From Yponomeuta sedellus (lineage: Eukaryota; Arthropoda; Insecta; Lepidoptera; Yponomeutidae), in contig OW203745.1 of the NCBI GenBank assembly GCA_934045075.1, forward strand, positions 13,798,184 to 13,862,183: a stretch of DNA of 64,000 nt. Reading direction: 5' to 3'. A program made the translations under genes and the position numbers. This document shows, piece by piece, positions 52,810-61,200 of the stretch (position 1 is the stretch's first letter; the number at the start of each line of letters is the position of its first letter). Below the pieces are notes generated by a model. That model was not told the DNA's origin and did not search any database. It saw only the letters and a list, made by a program, of their open reading frames with translations.

Positions 52810-52975
52810 TACATAGTTATATATTAAACGGGTCTAACCGCGATTATTTATTAGGTAAAACGTAATTACCTTATTTCCCGACGTTTCGGCAGCGTTACAT
52901 AAGGTAATTACGTTTTACCTAATAAATCATCGCGATTTGACCCGTTTAATATATAGCTGTGTAATTTTAAGTATT
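52810..52975. repeat. Penelope-type terminal foldback
   Basis: TAGTTATATATTAAACGGGT...AAAACGTAATTACCTTATTT, a centre with CCCGACGTTTCGGCAGCG, then the reverse complement AAGGTAATTACGTTTTACCT...ACCCGTTTAATATATAGCT. The first half equals 48604-48700 at the end of the Penelope-like fragment. Confidence 0.75.
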
Positions 52976-53515
52976 TCATATTGAATATATAAACGTAAAA
53001 AAGTGGGTACCTACAGAAAAAAAAAACTACTGACAACGGTTAACAGTAGATTAACAGCTTGTTAGTGGACGGGAAACTGGGAGTTCGTGTCAGAATTCGA
53101 CATTGATGTACTGAGAAAGATCTCGGATTAATATCATGGAAATAGAAAAGATAGTTTATTATAACACTATAAGGCTAACTAAGTATTATCATAGATTTTT
53201 AAGGTATTATTAAGCTGGATAATGATAGTCTCCATTTTTAAATAAAGAATTTATGATAACAAAGTGTTGTTTTTAACCGACTTCCAAATAGGAAGAGGTT
53301 CCCAATTCGACGCGCATATTATTTTTTTTTTGTTAGAAATATGATTCTTCAAATGCCGTCAAAATGATATTTTATGTTTCTGAGATATTTGCTTAGGGAT
53401 TATTCAACTATTGGGCTATCAGAATTTCGGTAATTTCGCCAATGATAGCGTAACTTGGTCTGAGTGCATGCAAAAGAAATAACTGACAGCTGTTAACAGT
53501 AAAGTAAGATTGATT
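52976..53515. other. Intergenic, AT-rich
   Basis: Between the convergent CHK and S1-like genes. No gene. AAATAAAGAATT at about 53239 could be a distant polyadenylation signal for the CHK gene. Confidence 0.35.
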
Positions 53516-53516
53516 G

Positions 53517-53870
53517 AAGCGCATGTGGCCTAGTGGAACCGAGTGATTGGAATCAATCACTTGGGTTAAACAACAACAGGCGCAGGATGGGTAACCGTTT
53601 CGTTACTACAGCTACCGGCATTTTTCCAGAGCGCTTCCGTGCTTCACAAGGTACGATAAGCCGTTGGTGACGGCTGTCATGTAATAGCAGTCGTTAAGCC
53701 ATGTCAAAGGACTTTTAACTTCTGACAGTAAGGCCCGCCACTGCCTTACAAACCTCCACCAACCCGGACTTGGCCCCCGTGGTGGAGTTTGGCCTAACCT
53801 TCTTGCGAGGCACCCACACGGCCTCTGACACGGCTTAACGACTGCCATTACGTGACAGCCGGCACCAACG
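53517..53870 (+). repeat. Repeat family A copy plus inverted scrap
   Basis: Family A from AAGCGCATGTGGCCTAGTGG to GCCTAACCTTCTTGCGA (53810), followed by a reversed piece of the same family (GACACGGCTTAACGACTGCC, 53824-53870). Confidence 0.75.
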
Positions 53871-54029
53871 GAATCTTCGTCTATTGACGCAGATTTGACA
53901 GGCTCCAAAAAAGAGGAGGTCAGAATGAAACAAATATTTTTTTGCAGACAGCATAATCGCGTCTAAACAAACACACATACAGGTCAAACTGACACCTTCT
54001 CTTTTTTAAAATCCCTTTTAAAATTACTT

Positions 54030-54200
54030 GTATTAAAAACCTATTTAGAGACTATAAACTCCGCCCATGTCGGGACTCGAACCCGCGACTTCTGGCTAAT
54101 TAGCTAAGTTTGGAGAGCGATGTACGGTTAGGCAGAGGACGCGGGTTCGAGTCCCGGCATGGGCGGAATTTTTAGCCTCTGAATAGGTTTTTAAAATTCT
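54030..54200. mobile_element. Two SINE family B fragments, head to head
   Basis: Reversed piece TATTTAGAGACTATAAACTC...GGGACTCGAACCCGCGACTT at 54037-54103, then a forward piece GCGGGTTCGAGTCCCGGCAT...CTCTGAATAGGTTTTTAAAA at 54108-54200. Confidence 0.75.
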
Positions 54201-54967
54201 CCGCACGGGGTTGTGCAACAAAAAGAATATAATTACTTGTATTATCGAGAAAAAGAAATCCCACCAAAAACATTCCGTAAAAACTAGCCATTCCTCGATG
54301 GAGCTGCTCGTTTATATCTAAAAAGTAATGAAATCCAGACAATGTTGTGCCAAGTCTAAGGTTCCTTACTGCGATTTCATAGTTATTATACCTAGTTAAT
54401 GTTGTGTGACTTGGCCGTTGAAGGGTACAGTGCTACACAAGAAATAAGTTTCGCGGATGTACCTGCGCAGATGACCAAATTTTGGATGTGCGGCAAGTTG
54501 ATCGACCAATCAGACAGTTTCATTTTATGGCAGGCCGCGCGGCTTTGTTGCTATTGGTTGATTCAACGGCATCTATGCAGGTGACTATTAGTTTGGCAAT
54601 ATTAGCGTGAGCGAAATAGGTAGCGCTACTGCGGCAATCAATTCTGCACCTTAACCGTATCGGATAAAGATTATGTTGAATGTACTTATAGCTTCGGGTA
54701 CTTTCGTTACACTTCTTCCTAGTCTGCGCGAACGTAGATTCCCGAAGGGACTTTTATGATGTGTAGTACTGTACACAATCGTACCAAACCAGACCTTCGA
54801 TTTTGGACATCAAATGAAGCGGCCCACCAAGTTGAATATTCTTTGTAAAGGCAGTAGGTCGATCTATTCTAATCGAGAAAAAGAAATAAAAAGATTACCT
54901 CTGATTTTTGACACTATATTAATAATCCGCACGTCACTAATCCGCGCGCTGGTCGCGAAGGCACGGC
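54201..54967. other. 3' flank of the S1-like gene, nothing recognised
   Basis: No gene or clear element. Confidence 0.4.
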
Positions 54968-55210
54968 CTAGCCGTACCACCGGGCCAGGGTGGTGGTGGG
55001 GGTGGTGGTAGTGGTGCTGGTGGTCTTCCGCGTGGTGGTGGTGGGCGTGCTGGTGGTGCGGGTCTTGGTCTTCCTGGACCGCTTGGTGCCGGTGGTGCGG
55101 CTCGTGGTTTTCTTCTTTGTGGTGGTCTTTTTCCTGGTGGGTTTGGTGGTGGGTTTTTTGGTGGTGGTACGCCTGGTTCTCCTCGTGGTGCTGCTCGTTG
55201 AGGGCGTGGC
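54968..55210 (-). CDS. Last exon of the S1-like gene: Thr/Lys/Arg-rich tail
   Basis: Reads ATPSTSSTTRRTRRTTTKKP and ends TTTTPTTTLARWYG before TAG. It starts at the acceptor ACTTCAG, phase 0. On the plus strand it appears as a long GGTGGT-rich tract, which is not a separate gene. Confidence 0.7.
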   Translation of the reverse strand, partial: ATPSTSSTTRRTRRTTTKKPTTKPTRKKTTTKKKTTSRTTGTKRSRKTKTRTTSTPTTTTRKTTSTTTTTPTTTLARWYG

Positions 55211-58200
55211 CTGAAGTTTCATAATTTTGTTTTAATTTGTACGAGTTTTAAGTTTGACGATACTGGATGCGGCAAGCTGAAGACAGGGCGCTATGGCGCT
55301 CATTAGGCTCCCCTATATTAGGCTATATTAGTCCACTGCTATGTCTAGCAGTGGACTAATATAGCCTGAAGAGAGAAGAAGATATAACTTTGCTATAAAA
55401 TGTTCTCCAGGGTATTTTCATTGATTCCGTAATTGGCCAAAGATAAATCATATTTGTAACAGTGAATATTTATTAACTTGTGCTGTGGGTTTTGTAAATA
55501 AAATAAAAATAATAAAGTCTACATATAATCACCATTGTTATTCATCATCACCATCAACCCATTATGTCCCCACCGAAGGCCACAGGCCTCTTCCCTGAGG
55601 AATGTAATGTATAGGCCATACTCGACCACAGGGGCCAAGCCCGGATTGGTGGAGGCCTGCAAGACTAGTGGCTGGTCTCAGAAGTTTTGAAGCAGCCCTA
55701 AGGCAACTGACTTCGCTTAACGACTGCCATCTGTCGACGGCAGCCAGCACCAACTCCTCAACGTGCCTTGCGAAACACGGAACCGCTCGGGAAAATGCCG
55801 TTGAAATAAATTAATTAATTGTCATGAATAAAGTAATCTAATCTAACATTAAAGCGCTCGTGGCCTAGGGGAACCGAGTGATTGGTATCAATCACTTGGT
55901 TAAGCAACAACAGGCGCGGTCAGGTACAGGATGGGTGAGTATCCCGAGACTACCGCTAGTGGCATTTTTCCGAGCGCTTCCGTGCTTCGCAAGGCACTTT
56001 AAGCTGTTGGTGTCGACTGTCATATAATGGCAGTCGTTAAGCCATGTCAGAGTCCTTATGGGCGGCCTGATAACTTCTGACAGTAAGGCCCGCCACTGTC
56101 TTACAATCCTCCACCAACCCGGACTTGGCCCCTGTGGTGGAGTATGGCCTAACCTTCCTGCGATGCAGGTAGAGACCCGTGCCCCAGCAGTGGGGACATA
56201 CAAGGGTTGATAACGAATCGAACCTTAGTGGTAGTCGTTGTGGAAGTGGTTGTGGTCGGCATTGGCCTCGTGGGTGGCGGAGGGCGTGGTACGATGGGGA
56301 AATCCGTTTCCTCGAACTTGTTAAGATGGGCCACCATTTTATTCCATAGCCATGTGTTGTAATACACGCCTCTGTTGTCTGTGGAAATAATACTTTAGTT
56401 GTAATAATACCGTCTCAAATTACACCCAAACTGAAATCAAGTGTATAAAAGTACAGTGGTCCCCAGTGGGAATCGAACCCACGACTTCCTGATCTATCGA
56501 GATCGTGACAAGAGGCAAACCCTGATCTCTGCCTGTCTTTATGTGTATTGTGTGTGTGTGTGTGTGTGTGTGAGACCTCTGTGGCGCAGCGGTAGCGCAT
56601 CTGCCTACCGTGCGAGAGGTCCCGGGTTCGAACCCCGGCTGGAGACAAAAAAAAAACCCAGTTCTTGGATATTTACATGTTTGTGAATGTCGCTGTTTCT
56701 GGTTCACACGACACAGAGTATTTAAGTGTGAAGCAATGTATGTGCCTGTATGGGTGTGTGTGTGTGTGTGTATGTTGTATGTCATGTACTTACATTCGTC
56801 TAGCATGTTGGGGTATTTGATTGGCGGAGGCGTCGGCTGTGTGACTGTGATGTTTGATTTGGGCGTGGTGGTCCAAATGTCGTACTGAGGCACCCACATC
56901 GACTCGTCAAGCGGATCGTACCCGAAGCCAGTCTGTTGCGCCGTCCCTCTGAAATGTTTAATTTAATTTATTATCTACGGATTACCAAGAGTAGATATGA
57001 CATAATATACGTCACACCGCTGGTTACAGGCCTTATTTCAAGCTATGAGGTATGCGAACATCTCAGGCGGTTAAGTTCCCCCAGGATGTCCCTTCACAGT
57101 TAGTGAGTGGTCCACACTAGTGGCATATAATAACTTCAAGTTCTCAAGCAATAACTTACTCTCTTACGTGCTGTGTGGTGTCGGCCTAGAGAATAGCACC
57201 AACCCAAATTCTTCCCGCGGGTGTCGTAAAAGGCGACTAAGGTACACAAACCGGGGGGTGGGCAGCAGCGCCCCTGCAGTACAATTCCACCAAACTGCGA
57301 TCCCCAACCCGCATGCCCGGCGTGGGGATTATGGGCATTACCCCCAATGATGGCACAACCTTGCGCTATGGCGCTCATTAGGGGAGGGCTATGTCCAACA
57401 GTGGACTAATATAGGTAGCCTGAAGAAGAAGAACTTTCTCTCTCGTTCCTGCTAATACAGGTAATACAGGTAAAACTGTTTCATAACTGTTGTGTTTGTA
57501 TCAATATGGGCCACCAACATCATCATCAACCCATTATGTCCCCACCGAGAGGCACGGCTCTCTTCCCTGAGGAAGGTCTAGGTCATATTCTTGGTGGAGG
57601 GTGCAAGACTAGTGGCTTGTCTTACTGCGAGAAGTTTTAAGCCGCCCTAAGGCCTCTCACTTGGCTTAACGACTGCCATCTATCGACGGCAGCTGCCACC
57701 AACTGCTTAACGTGCCTTGCGAAACACTTATAATAAGAACAGCAAAATTGTGGAACACCCTGCCATCGTCTGTCTTTCCGGACACATATAACCTAGGTGT
57801 CTTTAAAAGTAGAGTTAACCGGCATTTAACAGGTAAGCACGTAACATCGTAGACCCCGTCTTCGCTTACCATCAGGCGTGACTGGGGTCAAATGTAACCT
57901 GTCATACTTAAAAAAAAATTAAGTGCTGACCTGTACTCGGTGCGTGTCAAACTGAAGTCTGGGTAGTAGGAGCCCTCCTCCCACTTCCAGACTTGCTTAT
58001 CGATCAGCGTCATGGAGATCGGATGGCCGTACGCCACCATCTCGAATACGCACGACTTTCCGTAGATCAGGAACACAGCCAGGTCAAACACGCTATCTGA
58101 AAAAGAAGACCGTGGGTTTGTTCCTTTTGACTACCATATCGCACCTTCGGTGGTACAAGGGCACTACTGCACGCTTTGTGATTTTACAGGAGAGCCATTG

Positions 58201-61200
58201 TAAGTAGGTATATCTTTCATTTAATGTCTTGTTATTCGGCTTTTTATTGCTTCAAATTGATTATTCTTTGCATGAAATCGTCGTCATCGTCAGGCTATAT
58301 TAGTCCACTGCTGGACATAGCCCTCTCATAGCGCCCTGTCTTCAACCGCCTGCAGTTATTCGCAGATCTTCGTCCCACGTAGTCGGAGGGCGTCCTACAC
58401 AACGTTGGCCTTCGCATGAAATACGACCCATATATTTGTGAATTTGGTACTTTACTTTACAGGTATTTTATAGGTGCAAATTTTTTTTACAGTAAGTTGT
58501 GCCCGAAGGTGAACGTACTTACCATAAACTATAAAAAATAAATACCGACTTCATACACTAAGGCACTAAAAACGCAGAAGTAATTTAAACGAATATGACC
58601 TCTATATTCGGAAGACGTATACATGTAGGTATTGTAGAAGTATATTTTGGAGTCGGTGCCCCAAAAGTATGTGCTGGTCTGTAACTTGGCACCGACTCCA
58701 TGATATACTTCATTGACTCTATGATAACCTACGAGGTTCGTTCCGTTTGCTTGGTGGTTAATGCACAGCAGTCAGGTTGTCCATTATTTTAGTTTCAGTT
58801 TTCATTTCAGAAGCGTTCGTGGCCTAGGCGAACCGATGGATTGGAATCAATCACTTGAGTTAAGCAACAACAGGCGCAGTCAGGTGCAGGAGGGTGACCG
58901 TCCCGTGACTACTGCTAGTGACTTTTTCCCCGAGTGCTTCCGTGCTTCGCAAGCCGTTGGTGCCGGTTGTCATGTGATGGCAGTCGTTAAGCCATGTCAG
59001 AGGCCTTATGGGCTACTTGATAACTTCTGACAGTGAGACCCGCCATTACAATCCTCCACCAACCCAGACTTGGCCCCCGTGGTGGAGTATGGCCTAACCA
59101 TCCTGCGAAGCAGGAAGAGACCCGTGCTACAGTAGTGGGGAAATACAAGGTTTGATATCGAACTATTTTTATTATGTATTATTAACATGGAATATATTGT
59201 AATATAATATGCAGCAGTTTCGTCAAATTGTATATTTTTCCCTCTTAGTTATTTGTGTGTACCTACTCTCTTTGTTAATTAAAATTAAATTACACCAGGG
59301 CAAGCCTACACCATCTATAAAACCATGACCCAGGCACTACAGCGTCGGAGTGGTCCCTTCACCCATCTAGTGTGAGTGAAGATACCACTGGACGCTGTAT
59401 AAATCATCTCATTAAGTAGATGCAAAAAGGCCATTATAATATAGGTATAACTCTCTTTGTTGCAATGTTTTAAGTCTTATACCTTAATGTGTGTACGCTA
59501 CCGCATGTGTACCACTTTGTACCATGTGTGACCTTTATTTATAAGGAACACTATTAGATACAGGTTTTGGCTAGTTTAGGGGATAGAAGTCTGACACTGT
59601 TATTTCTTATGCATTGTCCTGTGAAATGTTTGTGTGCAATGAAGTAAATTAATTACGACGTACCTCAGTTACTCCCGGGTGCTTAGTAGTCAATGCTCAG
59701 CAGTCAGGTTATCGAATAAGTTTTCATTTACCTTTGAACTCGTAGCACCCGCCAGACTTGGCCTTCGGGCAGGTGTGCCTCACGATGATCTCTGATCTGC
59801 TTGACGCGTTTATCAGCTCCATGGTCAAGCACGTGAAGCGGACAGCCTGGCGCAGAGTCATCTGTGGAATGCCATAGCTTTTATACCGTAGAACTACTCT
59901 TTCTTCTACCTCCTGCGGTTGACTGGTAGAAAATGTACTTTGGCTTTGGTTGAAAATGGTTTCCAGTACAGCTTACCCTGAGTTTTGTCTTTACTTAACG
60001 TCTGTTTTTTTGTCAATTTTTAATTTTATAAATCATCTTAAGTGCAAAGTTTAAATGATGACTGGTAATAAACGCTTTCAATAGTATTTCAAGTATGTAC
60101 TACAGATGGAAGCCATTTTTATGCAAGCTCTCTATTAAAATATTGTTAATTAATGAAATAATATAAATAAAAAAATATGTTTTTCTTATTTAATAGGCAT
60201 GTGGCGGCATCGTAGGCAGATTATCTACGCCATAACGCCACAGCTTCAAGACGGTTTAGCGCGCATGTGCGATTGCGCGCGCATCCAACCGGCTGTTACT
60301 ATGGAAATACTCGTAACAGTTGAGTCCAAAGCACGCTAACGAATCCGCCGTTTTAAAATCTACCATATTTTCGCATATTATTTACGCATTCTTGTAAATA
60401 TTGTACATACGTTAGAGTTAGGTTTGAATAAAACAGGCACTGTAAATACTGCATCAAGTTCTCTTTAATTCAACCTGCAACATCTCTACAGGCATGACAC
60501 TAGTAGTCAGAACAAAGCACGGCTAAATTTACCAATGTTAACCTAAGCGTGACGTCACGCGGTGTGATTGGTGTTTCAGTCAAAATGGCCGAAAGCAGTA
60601 TTATAATCTTTTATTTTACAGAAAATATTGGTATCTCTTTTTTTAGAAGTGTTTTTTCTATGTAATTCCTTCTAATATCGTTAAATCTTTGATTATTTGA
60701 TACTGTCGTCAAGCCTATTGTGTGCGATGCGTGTCAAATGAGAAGACAACTCACATTGTACTGAATAGCCTCGAACAAGGTGGAGCGGGTGTATTTCTTC
60801 AATATGAGCCTGTCCCGATAGAGGATCCTTTTCATTTCTTCGGGAACGCAATCGCCGAATCGCTGCATGTAGTGGTGATCTAATTATGAAATAACGATAT
60901 CGATATGAACCCTTTGTATGGCCCACTGCTGGGGCAAGGATCTCTTCCTGTATCGCAGGAAGGTGAGGCCATACTCCACCACGGGTCAAGTCCGGGTTGG
61001 TGGAGGGTTGTAAGACAGCGGCGGGCCTTACTAATAAGCAGTAGACTGTGGGATAACCCCATTCTACACTCCTTTACTGTAAATTTAAGATTACCTAGCA
61101 ATTATTAAGAATAGTCATCGCTACAGTTAATCGATTTGCTTGTTAAATATGTAAATACAGGCTTACACCATTCATACATTCATTCACTCACTCAGTTATT

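Noticed and set aside
54819..54967. Extra terminal exon beyond the S1-like stop
   Set aside because: No acceptor/donor pair or open frame continuing the chain.
54990..55214. Plus-strand Val/Leu-rich open frame
   Set aside because: It is the complement of the Thr/Lys/Arg-coding last exon of the S1-like gene, which has a proper acceptor, phase and stop.
56576..56646. Possible functional tRNA gene
   Set aside because: Good A and B boxes, but followed by a SINE body found elsewhere (43137-43350, 40383-40505), and the same head recurs; treated as SINE family C. The heads at 36983, 41838, 43950, 49619, 50915 and 62160 were rejected for the same reason.
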